Of a stretch of DNA of 64,000 nt, positions 1-12,403 are shown piece by piece (within the stretch, counting starts at the first letter, position 1; every line of letters starts with the position of its first letter). Origin of the DNA: Cyanidiococcus yangmingshanensis (Eukaryota; Rhodophyta; Bangiophyceae; Cyanidiales; Cyanidiaceae). A model generated the notes under the pieces. The model was given only the letters and a program-made list of their open reading frames with translations. It did not search any database and was not told where the DNA came from. The stretch lies in NCBI GenBank assembly GCA_013995675.1, contig VWRR01000014.1, forward strand, positions 186,001-250,000, read 5' to 3'. Both the position numbers and the translations under genes were made by a program.

Positions 1-296
1 AATCTACCGGTTGGTCTAGAAACGTCCATCGATGGACAATGATGGACTGAAATGTCCAGTCTGGAATCGCACCCATCGCTTGCGTGCTCCATCAACATGG
101 ATTCACTGAGACAAGCATGTCTTTTCCTGGACTATTCTGTTCCTCCATAGAACTTATGGACAATATGGATGGAAACGGCCGTCGCACGATTCCGTGAGGT
201 CTACGCTCGCTCAGGATCCGAGCGCCACACAGCAGGCACTGCGTTACCGAGCCGTGGTGTTCACGATCTAACCCATCGATGATTTCCTGATATTTT
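1..296. other. Upstream flank of the pseudouridine gene, no gene seen
   Basis: No recognisable coding sequence, RNA gene or repeat was found. It presumably holds the promoter of the gene starting at 297. Confidence 0.4.
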
Positions 297-2579
297 ATGA
301 GAACGAACTGGTGTGGTTGGCCTTTATGTCTATCGGAGGCGCTGACTGCACTCGTCGACGGGCGACGACGATGCTGGCGTGCGCCCGTGGTGGCGCTCGA
401 ATCGACGCTCATCACCCACGGTCTGCCGTACCCGGAGAACCTGGAGCTCATCGACCAAGTTCAGGCAATTATTCGTCGTGGTGGAGCGTACCCAGCTGTT
501 ATGGTGATCATCAATGGCGTGGTCTGGGTGGACCCCAGTGCCACGACGCTGAAACGCGTGGCCGTCGAGGGTGCGCGTACCTTTCTCAAGTGCAACCGTC
601 GTGATCTCAGCGTTGCTGTTGCAGGAAGTTGGAACGCATCACTAACTGTTTCTGCAGTGATGGAGATTGCCCACGGTCTGGGGATTCGGGTGTTTGTGAC
701 CGGTGGGATCGGCGGCGTCCACCGCGACTTTGCTCGAAGCCATGATGTGTCCACTGACTTGACGGCACTCGCCCGTATCCCCGTTTGTGTGGTATGCGCT
801 GGCATCAAGAGCGTTCTCGACATTGGGGCTACGCTAGAGCGTCTCGAAACCGAATCCGTACCGGTTGTCGTTGTAGGATCAGAGGAGTTCCCTGCTTTTT
901 GGTGCCGTCGGTCGGGCTATGCGGCACCGGTGCGGCTCGATACAGCCGAACAAGTCGCCACTGTTCTGAGGCTGCACCTGCATCCACTAATGACGACTAC
1001 TCATGAACGAAAAGGGAATCCAAGTGGCGCGTCGGAGCGAATGCCGGGTGGTATGTTGGTTGCAGTCCCCATCCCAGCTGCTGATGAGTGCCCCGATGTC
1101 GAGATAGCCGTGCAACGAGCACTCTCCGAGGCAGCGCAGGAATCGATACGTGGCAAGGCACTTACACCGTACCTGCTTGAACGGGTTGCAACGTTTACGC
1201 AAGGCGCCTCATTGCGCGCGAATATGGCGCTCTTGCGTCACAATGCCTCGTTTGGAACGGAGCTAGCCTCCGCACTCTATCGAATAGAGAAGGGCATGCC
1301 TCTGGGAACGGCGTTGCTGCTGCCGCCAAATACTGTCGCTTCCATGCATAGATTTGAATCAGAGCAGAAACATTCAGTAGAATCGTTCACAAAGCTCTCC
1401 TTCGCTGACAATTTCCCGAAGCAGCGCACAGCGCTAGACATCACGACGACGTCAGCATGGGTTCGCTGGCACACAAGGCCAGCCCCCAGGCGCCAACAGC
1501 GGAAACAGAGCAGGAATACGACCAAACGGATCGAGATCGAGAGAAACGAATGGATGACTTGTCGCGGACTTGGCTCCCGCTGAATGTTGTCGGCCAATGG
1601 GCGCTCGATATTCACGCATTCTGTGATGAGCCAACGTCGTCGGAAACGTGTGCAGGCGCGACTCGGGTATCTAATCCTGGTCGTGTCTCGTGCGCGTACG
1701 GTGGTGTTGCCTACAACATTGCATTAACATTGAGTCACCTTGCCGGCGATGGTTCCAGTCCGCACTTTTTCAGGCAACGCTATGGCGGATGTCCATCTGA
1801 GATCCTCCTCCTTGCATCAAACAACCGAAGCTGGTGACACGCCCATTCAATGGATGCGTCGTGCTCCACAACCGACAGCAGTCTACGTCGCCGTGCACGA
1901 CCGGGATCGCGAACTGCTCGTTGCTGTCTTCGACGGTAAGAACATTGAACCAGATGCGTTACGCAACCTAGATCCGTCTCTGCCAACTGTATGGGATGCG
2001 AATCTGAGCCCTGAGGCGATGGCCATGCTTCCTCAATCGACCTGTTTCTGGTTCGAACCAACGTCCGCCGCCAAAGCGGGACGAATTGTGACCGCCGGAC
2101 GGCTCTCAGCATTGCCCTGGATGTCACCCAACGAGCTGGAACTTGTTGCCATCGCGAACGCGGCTGGCCATGCTAGCTCGTGTGTGGACACAGAACCGAG
2201 TGCGCTCAGCGATACACAAATCGATGACGCGGCTGAATACCTTATCCGTCAAGAGCGTGTCCAGAACATTCTGGTCACACGTGGTGCCCGCGGTGTGACC
2301 TGGTTTCGAGCCTCGGCGACAACTGCAAGAGGCATCGAGCGAAGACACTTTCCTGCACGGCCTCTTTCAAAGGCCCAAGTGCGCTCGACGACGGGCGCCG
2401 GTGATGTGTTCGCTGCGGCGGTGATCTTCGCGCTCCTGTGCCAGCGAGCGGAGACGCCCGAACAAGCCATTCACTTTGGACTGGAGGCGGCGTCGCTCGC
2501 TTGTCAATATGAAACGGCTGTGCCACCTGCGAGAGCGCTGCAGCGACTGATCCGACCAAGCGTATGGCATCGCCTTTGA
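297..2579 (+). CDS. Fused pseudouridine-5'-phosphate glycosidase / PfkB-type pseudouridine kinase
   Basis: The first part, about 380 codons, is a PsuG (indigoidine synthase A) domain. It has the family opening VALESTLITHGLPYPEN, the glycine-rich FVTGGIGGVHR and a late LRANMALLRHNA block. PsuG splits pseudouridine 5'-phosphate into uracil and ribose 5-phosphate. The second part is a PfkB sugar kinase: NVVGQWALDIHAF start, GGVAYNIA, TAVYVAVHD, and the ATP/anion-hole signature TTGAGDVFAAAV near the end. It would phosphorylate pseudouridine. The order glycosidase then kinase is that of known eukaryotic bifunctional proteins. The frame changes within the linker (about 1380-1580) and again at about 1740-1755, where one base is surplus, so two adjacent genes are possible but a single locus of about 759 residues fits better. 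The start is the ATG at 297; residues before VVALES are poorly conserved. Confidence 0.82.
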
Positions 2580-3518
2580 GCTGAGGAGCACTTTGACCTG
2601 TCTCGTTCATAAACGTCGCCATCGCGGAGATCGCGTATGCGATCTGTCGCCAACACCATGCTGATACGAAAGACATCGCCTAAAGGTACGCGTTGGGCCA
2701 CCAAACCCAATCTGATTTGGTTGCCTCGGGATCAAACGAGACCCTTTTCGTCGATCTCTATCCATATCGATCCTGAGCGCTTGCTACCAAGACGAACCTG
2801 GAAGATCTCTCCGTTTGACTTTGAACAGCCAAAAAAGAGCTTCGATGGAGCGCTAAATTCCCCCAAACTCGCCATGAGACGTGTATCTGCGGGAAATGAA
2901 GCTCGACCGTGCAGAATGAGTGGCGCGAGAGGCCTGAACACCAGCTGCTTTGAGCGTTCGCATCTCAGCGTGGTCCTCTCGGCCTCGGTGCTTGGCCCAA
3001 AGCCACGATATGATACGGAGGAGGTGGCACGGCTCCTGTTCGCGTCATGAGCTGGATCTAGAGGCAAACCGTGTCCACTTGGACACGATCACCGGCTAAC
3101 GCCCCCGTCGCACTGCAGGCGCCGAACTGGAAACGCAATCACGCCAAGACGGAAGCGTTCGCGTCCATATGAAACTGGGTTCCGGGAAACACGCGCCCTC
3201 GAGCGGTGCGATGCGGTGGCCACCCAAGGACGCTTCCAGGTGCAAAAGGTGGCGCAGCGCTCGCCGGAGATTCGACCCAGGCGTGATTTGCCCCGAAATA
3301 GATACACGAGGCTTCCCGGGCGCGATCCTCGTCTGATCAAATGGGGTTGCGCCCCACCAGCATCGAGTCCTGTCCCATACGTACCGTCTTCAGTGCGTCT
3401 GGAGACTGCATCCGGTCCCGGTTGGCATCTGCATGAAACAAGGCTGCAAGGTGCGTTGTCTGCGAACGGGAACATCCAGGTTGCTTGGCTGCCACAGGTC
3501 GTGACCCGGACGTTCGAT
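2580..3518. other. Intergenic, between convergent psuG-psuK and RPB2
   Basis: Open frames of 110-220 codons occur on both strands but none resembles a known family and they overlap each other, as expected by chance at this GC. No RNA gene was recognised. Confidence 0.4.
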
Positions 3519-6500
3519 CTAGTCACCGAGGTCTTTCAGAATCATTCTTGGGGCAATCGCCATCGACATGAGCTCCTGGAAAAGCAGTTTGCAGGCGTAC
3601 GGAATCTCTACTGCAGCAATCTGGGTCTTGTTTTTGCAGCCGCGGCATTCAAAAGTGGCTCGACGAAGATCAGCGATAGCGATCAGGCCACAGATTTCGC
3701 AAACATGGACGCGATACTTGTCACTGACATCACACATACGTTCTTTGAGCACAGCCGACGCACCATAGGCCACAAAAACGTCTTTCTCCATCTCTCCAAT
3801 GCGCAGACCACCACCACGGCTCTTGCCCTCTACTGGCTGGCGCGTGAGCACCTGAACGGCGCCGCGTGCCCGAGCGCCTAGTTTCTGGTACACAACATGG
3901 CGTAGTCGTTGGTAGTAGTTGACTCCCATGAATATCGCGGCATTCATCGGACGTCCTGTTTGACCATTGAAGAGCAGCTCCCAACCGCGCGGGTCGTAAC
4001 CGTGACGAACAAGTTCGCGCCCGATGGCGTCCACCGTCACCGGGGTGAAAGCCGTCGCGTCTCCTTCGACGCCACTCAAAGCGCAGACTTTGCCCAACAG
4101 GGCCTCTATCAGATGGGCGATGGTCATGCGGCTCGGGACCGCGTGCGGGTTCATAATAATGTCGGGCCGAATACCATCCACATTGAACGGCAGATCTTCC
4201 TCGGGCATACAGAGACCCATGGTTCCCTTCTGACCGTGACGCGACGCAAACTTGTCACCGACCTGGGGAATGAGTTCAGTTCGGATGCGAATCTTCACCA
4301 TCCGCGTCCCCGCCTCGCCAGTGCATACAAGAACCTTGTCCGTGACTCCTCGTTCAGTGCGTTTCATCACCAGCGAGCAGTCCTTGCGTGAGCGAATTCC
4401 ACTCAATGCGGCCATACCGGAGGCAGCCTCTTGTTCGGCAGCATCCACTGCCGCACGGGTGGCGCCCAGCGGGGCCGTCTTGCCGACCAGGACATCACCG
4501 CCACGAACACGCTCACCAACTCCGATAATCCCATCGGATTCGAGCTTCGAATAAGCATGTGCCTCTTTCATACCGATCGTGATGGCTGAATCCGGTTTGT
4601 TAATAACTTCCTGTTGCCCGAATAGTTTCTTCTGCTCTTCTTCCTTGACCGTCTTGTAGTAGACCGAGCGAAAGAGACCACGATCAACTGCTGCTTGGCT
4701 CATAATAAGCGAATCTTCCTGGTTATATCCGGAATAACAGGCGATAGCGACGACGGCATTGATGCCCGCTGGCAAAGTTCGAAACTGCAAGTGCTCCATA
4801 ACGCGCGTGGTCACCAGCGGTTTCTGAGGGTAATAGAGGACATGTGCCATGGTGTCCATGCGTAGATTATAGTTCGTTAGGTACATACCCATGGCCTGCT
4901 TGCCCATGGCCGCTTGGTATGTGTTTCGTGGCGACTGATTATGATCCGGAAACGGAATAATCGAAGCACAGACACCAAAAATCATCGACGGGTGAATTTC
5001 CATATGCGTATAGATGGCATGCTCGCCGCTCGTCGCCAAGTGTTCCTGATCCATGGCAATCATGACCGTCTCTTCCTCATTAACGTCTAGGTATTCCACG
5101 AGGCCTTCGCGGACCAAACGTGAGAAGGAATAGTCAGTGGTTTCGTAGTCACGAAGTTGGTCAATGTGTTGCTTGCGAATGCGCAGCGTGCTCGTCTCAG
5201 TATCCACGATGAACAAAGGCCGACAAACGCGCCCGGCGTCCGTTCCGATTCGTAACTCGCCTTGACTGATGTCGAAAACGATGCTGACTTCGTCAGCGAT
5301 CTCACCATGAGCGACGGAGCATGCGCAGCGCAGTGACGAGTTCCTCTGGGCGCGGGTGGATGCCAACCCAGGAACCATTCAGAAAGACTTTGGTCTGTCG
5401 GGTGATTTGCTCTGCAGTCACTTCATAGAGAGGCTCCATTTCAAAGTTGTACAACATTTCCAAAATGTCTGCGACGGGCGTACCCACGCTGATGTACGCC
5501 ATCAGGGCTAGATTCTTCACGAGCCCGCAGGCCTGGCCCTCGGGGGTCTCCGCTGGACATATCATCCCCCATTGCGTGTTGTGAAGCTGTCGCGGTTTCG
5601 CCAACTTGCCCTCGCGTCCAATGGGCGAGTTCAGCCGGCGCAGATGCGATAGCGAGGCCGCGTACGTGAGTCGATTCAGAACCTGGGACACACCCGTTCG
5701 CACAGCGGCTTTGCGATCCGCCCGCCAGTTACCCGTCGCAATGGCGTACTTGAGATTGTCGGTAATCGTGCGGCTCTTGACCGCCAGCGCAATATTGAGC
5801 TCCTTGCCCGTATCCAGTTGTCGTTGGAGAATCATGCGAGCATCTTTGACCACCTTCTGAAAGAGCTGTCGAAACAGGCCAGTGAGAAGCGGGCCTGCTA
5901 AATCAAGCCTTTTGAGGCCGTAATGATCGCGGTCGTCCTCTTCTCGACGCCCGAGCACTGTGGCCAACAGCTGATGGGTCATGTAGCCAAGGAACCACGC
6001 CTTGGCTGGCTCATACGCGCCAATGCCAATGTGCGGCAGGAACTCAAGTTGCAGGACCTCCCGGGCATAGCGGATGCGCCTGTCCCTGGTGGCACCAACC
6101 GAATTCCCTCGCTTACCAATAAAGTCCAGCGCTAGATTTTGATCCGTGATCACTGAGCCCATGTCCAGTGACGACATTAATAGGGTCTGCATCTCCTCAT
6201 CTTTGGGGTCGTAAATCACCCGCTCCATCATTTCTCGGTCTGACTCGAGTCCCAGGGCGCGAAAAACAATTGCCAACGGGATATCGGAGCGAATGTACGG
6301 CAGACTAACCATGACGCATTGACCGCTCTGCCCCTTGACGCCCCCTCGTGTGATTTTGACTTGGGCAGTTCGGGCGGGTTTGTTGCCTCGGTCAAGCACG
6401 GAACGACATTCGGCTACGTGCGAATAGGGCGCCGTCGATGCGCGTCTGAAAACGTACACGGCATTGTTTCCCATCCGTTCCTGAGCAATAAGCACCTTCT

Positions 6501-7075
6501 CGGAGCCGTTTATGATGAAGTACCCGCCTTGGTCATAGGGGCACTCACCCATATTCTGAAGCTGATACTCAGTCAGGCCATTCAGGTGGCAAAAATCGGA
6601 GTGTAACATCATCGGTACGCGTCCGAGGTAGACGTTACGCGGGGCATGCCGGTATTCGCTGCTCCTCCTTCGTCGCCGGATCCACTTCGATATCGATTCG
6701 GGTCACTTCCACATAGAGCGGCGATGAGTATGACAGGTTCCGTAGCCGCGCTTCGTGTGGAAACAGCACAGTCGGCGTGCCGTCAGCCTCGGTAAACGTT
6801 GGCTTTCCCGCACTTAGTTGTCCGAAAGAGATGATCGTTCGAGTCCCTTCGGCAGGTATCGGTTGCCCGGGCACGTGCTGGGACTGCGGTCGAAGGACAA
6901 TATCCGGCGTTTCGTCAACGATCGTTTGGCATGCATTTCCAATGAACTCGTTGAAAGAATCGAGTTGCTGCTTCACCAAACCCTTCTCCCGAAAGTGAGC
7001 GGATATCACTTCCCAGACATCATCTGGAGAGAGCGCCTCCTCCGCAGATGAGGGCGCTGGTGCCCGCTTCAACAT
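3519..7075 (-). CDS. RPB2: RNA polymerase II second largest subunit RPB2
   Basis: Catalytic-core subunit of nuclear RNA polymerase II. About 1184 residues, the usual length. The N-terminal part has KGLVKQQLDSFNEFI and LRNLSYSSPLYVEVT; the middle has ECPYDQGGYFIINGSEKV, fork-loop and lobe blocks, and GRVCRPLFIVD; the C-terminal half has IIPFPDHNQSPRNTYQ, ACYSGYNQEDSLIMSQ, GDKFASRHGQKGTMG and the Zn site VCEICGL...ECRGCKNKTQ, ending in LLFQELMSMAIAPRM. These choices (for example PDHNQSPRNTYQ with a two-pair Cys anchor) identify Pol II rather than Pol I or III. One surplus base lies near 6620-6645 and one near 5300-5310; both flanks are strongly conserved, so the gene itself is not decayed. The start is the ATG at 7075. 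It is divergent from the proteasome gene. Confidence 0.97.
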
Positions 7076-8653
7076 TCACGCAGTGGCACGCACGTGGGAT
7101 CGCAGACGAGTTCAGGAACGCCTCAAGACCCTGTACTACGTGCGTTCAGCCTTTTGTGCACGTTGAAGAGCACGCAAACGTCTGTTCACGCACCGCACGT
7201 AACTGCAAGCGTGTTCTCGCTGAGAGTCCGATACGTTCTAGACCGTCCAGGGAGCGTCTTCCCGAGTCCGACGACGAGGCACGACTCGAAGGAGTCCTCA
7301 GCGACAAGAGCACTCGGGCGCGCGCAGTGTCCCTTGCAACTACCCGTGTGCGCGCGCGCGGCGCTGTCGACTGCAGACGGTCCGCTGGGCGAGGACCCGA
7401 CGGAGTCGTATGTGTCCTTCAGCTCGTATCGCTCCTCTCACTGCATGTATCGTGGCTGTCCCTGCACCCGCTCTCTTCCTTGACTGAACTACCTGATCAT
7501 CGCATCAAGTGTGTTTTTACCGTCCAAGGATGACTCTGGGCATCGATGGTCGATCGCGAATCGGAGGTAAAGATACAGCAATGCACTCACCATTGACAGG
7601 GATCATTCAAACGACCGAAAATAATCCTTCGTATCGAGTCGCAGGAGATACAGTCTGCAATGGGGAACTCGCACAACCTCGAGCATCGGATCCTTTGCAC
7701 CGCGGTGTATCTGCGGTCCGACACCACGTGCCAAGGAGAGCGCGTGCGCATCCGGTGGCTGTTCCTAGCTCCAGTAACGCATGCACGTCGTCTAAGAGAG
7801 CGAGTCGAGAACGCATAAAGACAAACCTGAACGTTTGCTACGTTCTCTCTCTTCAGCAGGAGGACAACACACAATCCATGACATGCATTCCGACAAGTCA
7901 ACGTCATGCGTGTGCGTGACTCCCGCGAAACACGTTCCACAATCGTGACGCATGACGTGTCCATCGAGCATTGCGGTGAGGAAACGACACGGACTGCTCA
8001 CGGCTCGATGCGTGTCGACGGAATAAACGGGCGCAGAAAGATTTCGAAGCGAATGCGACGACTGGACAGCGACCCTTCGAAACGAAAACGGGAACCAGGG
8101 AGCAACTCGACTGGTCACAAGAACTCATTTCTTTTCAGCTTTCCTCCGATGTATTGCCGTTCAGTTGTCATGCGAAAGCGGCAGCGCTCTGGAGATACCC
8201 GCACTGCCTATGCAGTGTTGCCTAGGACGATAGGCTCGAACGGCACTCGAGCAATCTGGGGTAAGCGCCGCTGACGTCGGTGCCCGCGTCACGCGCATAT
8301 CGTTCGCGTCTGCGCTAGCATGCGCAAGCACCTCCAGCGAGTCATTCGTCGGAGAGCCATCTACTCCGAATGAACAGGCAAGAGAACAATTCACACCACA
8401 TCCTCTGAAAATATTCATCCAATGATCGTATGGTCGTTTCGGTAGACTTTATGAGCAGCGGTCAGCATGACGGGGCATGGCAAGTGCGCTGCGAAGAGAG
8501 GCATGGATCTTGTTGCGGCATCCACGAAACGAATCACCGAACGGATCCCGCGAGGCGCGCGACGAGGCGTGGCCCGCGGTCCCGCTGAAACACGAATGGA
8601 TGTCGACGTTCTCGTGTCGGGTCCTCGACTAGTTTACCAGCGTCTTGGTCAGT
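7076..8653. other. Divergent intergenic region, RPB2 / proteasome beta-4
   Basis: 1.6 kb holding both promoters. Overlapping open frames of up to about 160 codons on both strands are unrecognised and arginine/serine-rich, typical of non-coding GC-rich sequence. No tRNA-like or repeat structure was seen. Confidence 0.4.
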
Positions 8654-9292
8654 ATGGACACCACGATATCTTTGCTGGGGAGAGACTTTGTTCTCAGTGC
8701 GGCTGACGTGACTGCTGCACGGTCTATCGTGGTCATGAAGGAGGACCAGGACAAGATTTTGGAACTTGATCGGTTTCGGCTCTTGAGTGCAGGTGGCGAT
8801 CTCGGTGATGCAGCCCAGTTTACGGAATATATTCAGCGGAACGTGCATCTGTATGAGCTCCGGGCGGGAATCCCGCTCAGTACACATCAAGTCGCGCACT
8901 TTGTTCGGGGAGAGTTGGCGCGAGCGCTACGGGAGCGCCCCTACGAAATTAACTTGATTCTGGGAGGCTACGATCCGAACGTTGGCCCGTCACTATATTA
9001 CATCGACTATTTAGGAAGTCTGCACAAGATGCCGTTCACGGCACAGGGGTATTCAGCATACTTCGTGTTGAGCACGTTGGATCGGCTCTATCGGCCGGGT
9101 ATGGACTTGGAGGAGGCCCTTAACGTCATGCGCGCATGTCTGGCGGAAATGGGCCGTCGGTTTCTTCTCCAACAGCGCCAGTTCATGGTGAAAGTTGCGG
9201 ACGCCAACGGTGTGCGTCGTCTGGAGGGCGTTCTCAACGTGCCGCTCGAGTCACCCGAGCGCCACGCGGAATCTAGCGTTCGCGCCGTCTAG
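8654..9292 (+). CDS. PSMB2: 20S proteasome beta-4 subunit (PSMB2/Pre1 type)
   Basis: Structural, non-proteolytic beta subunit of the 20S proteasome core. The 212-residue product opens MDTTISLLGRDFVLSAADV and lacks the propeptide plus catalytic Thr1 of active beta subunits, as beta-4 does. Family blocks seen are SIVVMKEDQDKI, FTEYIQRNVHLYELR, the INLILGGYDPNVGPSLYYID strand-turn and LEEALNVMRACLAEM. The frame is open from a TTG three codons upstream, but the first ATG is at 8654 and matches the family N-terminus. The C-terminal 12 residues after VLNVPLE are a short lineage-specific tail. The frame is intact. Confidence 0.95.
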   Translation: MDTTISLLGRDFVLSAADVTAARSIVVMKEDQDKILELDRFRLLSAGGDLGDAAQFTEYIQRNVHLYELRAGIPLSTHQVAHFVRGELARALRERPYEINLILGGYDPNVGPSLYYIDYLGSLHKMPFTAQGYSAYFVLSTLDRLYRPGMDLEEALNVMRACLAEMGRRFLLQQRQFMVKVADANGVRRLEGVLNVPLESPERHAESSVRAV

Positions 9293-9579
9293 AAGACCCC
9301 GCTCTTGAGCTGCTCAGGCAAGGATGAAGAATGCGTTCTCTGGCATAATCTCGTTCACGAATCTGCCAAGATGAACGGGGTATCCGTGGCGCCCGTCAGC
9401 TCGATTGAAAGGTTGCTGGCGCGTGCTCGTGGCATGAACATTATACGTTGTTGGGGTTTGCGGCCTTCATGGAGCGATGTTTTCACGACGCTGGTCCTCG
9501 GTGCTGCGATCAATGCCCTTGTCTAACCACGGCCGCTGGCTACAGGGCAGCTGTGAATCCGTAGAATAAGAGTGCAGAT
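9293..9579. other. Short convergent intergenic region
   Basis: 287 bp between the stops of the proteasome gene and the WD40 gene. A 73-codon open frame without homology is present; nothing else was seen. Confidence 0.35.
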
Positions 9580-11276
9580 TCAGGACCAGATCTTGACGGT
9601 GCCGTCTGCCGAACAAGAGGCCAAAACCATATCATTCGGATGAAATGCCACTGCATAGACCCGATCTGAATGACCATCGAGCGGGTGCAGTGCATCGGAA
9701 CCATCGATCTGAGACTCGTACAGAAAAATGCGACCATCCATGCTTCCAGTAGCTGCCACGAGACTGACGCAGGATGGATCAGAACCGAAAACACTCTCCG
9801 TCCAATCATTTCGATCACGAGGTGCCCCGACGGTAGCCTTGTCATCGTCATCGCTCAGTCTAGATGGTGTTCGCGAGGCAGGCGCTGGTGTCGATGAACC
9901 ATACGGTGGCATCTGAAGGGTTTCCCCCGAAATCTGCATCGATTCATGACCTTTGTGACTTCGTGTCGATTTCAGTGCCGCGGGTCCCTGAATGAGCAGG
10001 GTCCCCCTCGAGCTGAAGCCCTCGCTCAAACACACTACATCGCAACGGCATTCGATTCAGACGATGGCCGCGAAACCCCTGAAGACAAGCGAGTTGGAAT
10101 GGTCTCAGTGCTCTCGCTCTGAAGGCAACTGCGCAGCGCACGTCCCATCATAAATCCGCAAACAGTCATCAAAGGCATTCACAGCGAAGTATCTTCCCGA
10201 CTGCGACCGTTGAATATGCGCGATGGGGTTCGCTCCTTCATCGTTCAACTGACTGAAGAGAGCTGCATCCGGTTTTCTCAAGTCAAACACATGGAGAAAT
10301 CCCTGCGAATCCCCAATGAGCAGCTTATGCCGATCCACAAACACCATCGAGTTGACCATGCCCACACCAGATGCCGAAGTGAGGACGCGATGCACTGCCC
10401 TTTCGGACCATGCAGGCAGGTCTGGGGCCGGAGAGCTCGGTCGCGAGCCCCCTATGCCGCTGGCCTGCTGCACTCTTCGATCAAGACAATAAACGAAACC
10501 ATTCGATGTGCCTGCATAGACCGTGCGGTCGTCCTCGGGGTCATTCGCCAGACAGAGCACCAGACCACGCGCGAGGTCCCAGTCATGAGTCGCATTCCGT
10601 TCCACGTCGGTCGGGGTCCCATCACTGCTCAATGTTTGCCAGTCCCATTCTCGAACACGATGGTCGAATCCCGCTGAAAACAAGTGACGAGCATCACTGG
10701 CCCAGCATAGATCAGAGACAATAGTCGCGTGTGCATCGGGAATGACTGCTATAACCCGAGGATGGATGTTCGATGCCCCAGAGTCCGCACCGAACGATCA
10801 AATGAGCCAGAGGCCAAATAACGGCCACAAGGTGACCATGAGAGCGCATACACCGCACCTTTGTGACCAGTCAGTTGCGCTCTGCAAGCAAGAGGTCCAG
10901 TGTAGGCTCGTTCCGTGCCGTGATCAAACGCGCTGGAGTTCGCTGCACGCGGAGAAGCAGCCCGTGCGCCTGGTCCCGACTCGGTCTCGAACGTTACCTC
11001 GGGTCGTCCGTTGGGGCTTTGGCGCTCATCAGCTGGTTTTGCGCTCTCCATCCCATGTGCCGCTTTGCCGGTCACATCCGATGCTTCTTCTAGGGAAGCG
11101 CTTAGGTCGAAAACCCCGCCCAACGCCGAACGCTTGAGACTGAGCTCGAAAACTGAGCGTCGCAACTCGCGGTTTTCCTTCTCCAGCGCTTCCAGGCGCT
11201 CCTGGAGCAGCTTTCGCTCCTTGGCTGCAATATCCAGCTGTTTCTTATAGAAAGTCTCATTGTCGTGGTCGGCCAT
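9580..11276 (-). CDS. WD40-repeat protein with N-terminal coiled coil, family not assigned
   Basis: The product of about 563 residues starts MADHDNETFYKKQLDIAA and forms a heptad-rich, charged coiled coil over roughly residues 5-50. A low-complexity linker follows, then at least six WD40 blades, including GHKGAVYALSWSPCGRYLAS, LFSAGFDHRVREWDW, LLIGDSQGFLHVFDLR, FAVNAFDDCLRIYDG and a final VLASCSADGTVKIWS. Such proteins act as scaffolds; I cannot name this one. An ATG 41 codons upstream (11399) is also in frame and would add an Arg-rich segment. Two surplus bases lie within about 40 bp (10751-10790), fixed by the WD40 pattern. About three more are needed between 10035 and 10141, where the exact path is unclear. 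Confidence 0.8.
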
Positions 11277-12403
11277 TCCCAAAGGCACACGAGTCTTGAA
11301 AACAGCGCGAGAGACACACGAACATCGGGGGAGAGGACGCGGGGATTTAGGCCCGACTCGGGTTACGGCTCTCGGAGCTACTCTCCGAAGCAGTTGCATT
11401 CCTGGTGATCATATTCCATATTCGTTGCAATGACCTGATAACCCTCTCTTAGGATGGCCAGAAATCGGTGATGCATACATGCAGTTTGTCGACCACTCGA
11501 GTGAGGTGCACCAACGTTCAACGTTCTCTCGAATGAACGTGTATACGCATCGTCGGGCAGCGAACCTACTGGCTCGTTTTTACGCTTGTCCAGTCATTCA
11601 CGTGGCTACTCAAAACATGAGGTCCTACAGAATCACTGTATCGGTAGAGCTGGTGTTGCTTTTGCTTTGGGTACACAATCACAGCGATGAAGGTTGTATG
11701 TCGTTGCATGTTGGAACAAAAGCCAAGAGACCAGCTTGCGCCCGTTCTTGCTCGCCACCAGGGCAATCAGTTTACGTATCGCACAAGACGGCATACGAAC
11801 TTGTCTCGGAATTTATGGAGCCAAAGTACTAGCAGCATGCCCACTTAATTGCCCCAGATGCTTATCGATGGAGAAATAAGAACGCGTTTCAAGTTCGATC
11901 CGTACAGGAACGGATGCAATTTGATCTATCGGAAGGTGTTGCGCCACCGAGGGCGAGCGCTTTACGACACCTGCTGGCCAAGTCGTCGTTCTAACTCGAG
12001 GAGGCTTGCTCGAACGTTGTCGTTCCTGAGCAACGACTAGGTCGGAGACGAGAAGCTCACTTGCGATAGGACGGTTAAGCAGCCTGCATTCTGAATAAAG
12101 GAAGCTTGATAGGTTTTGAGAACTGGTTTCCTTCGTGGACAATGTTCGTGTTCGCGAGGCCCATTGGGTTGTTGTCGCTGGCGTCGTGACGCGAGTGACT
12201 ATCGCACTCGTGCTCCACACCAGGCGCGGATCGTGAACTGGCCAAGGACAAGTCCAGGTGTTAGGTCGCCCGTTCGTGCGAAGCGATCGGGGTCTTATCG
12301 GTGGGTACAGGCTTTGGAGAGCGCTGAACCACCGACTGATGAAACTCAACCAAAGTCGCATTCCTCTCTTTCATACACTGGCAAGGGCGAGTACACCAAG
12401 CAC
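11277..12403. other. Divergent intergenic region, WD40 gene / cystathionine beta-lyase
   Basis: 1.1 kb with both promoters. Open frames here have no recognisable similarity. The frame of the beta-lyase is open upstream to 12116 but without an ATG giving a convincing longer protein. Confidence 0.35.

Noticed and set aside
5606-7051. Plus-strand open frames across RPB2
   Set aside because: They are antisense shadows of a strongly conserved gene and have no similarity of their own.
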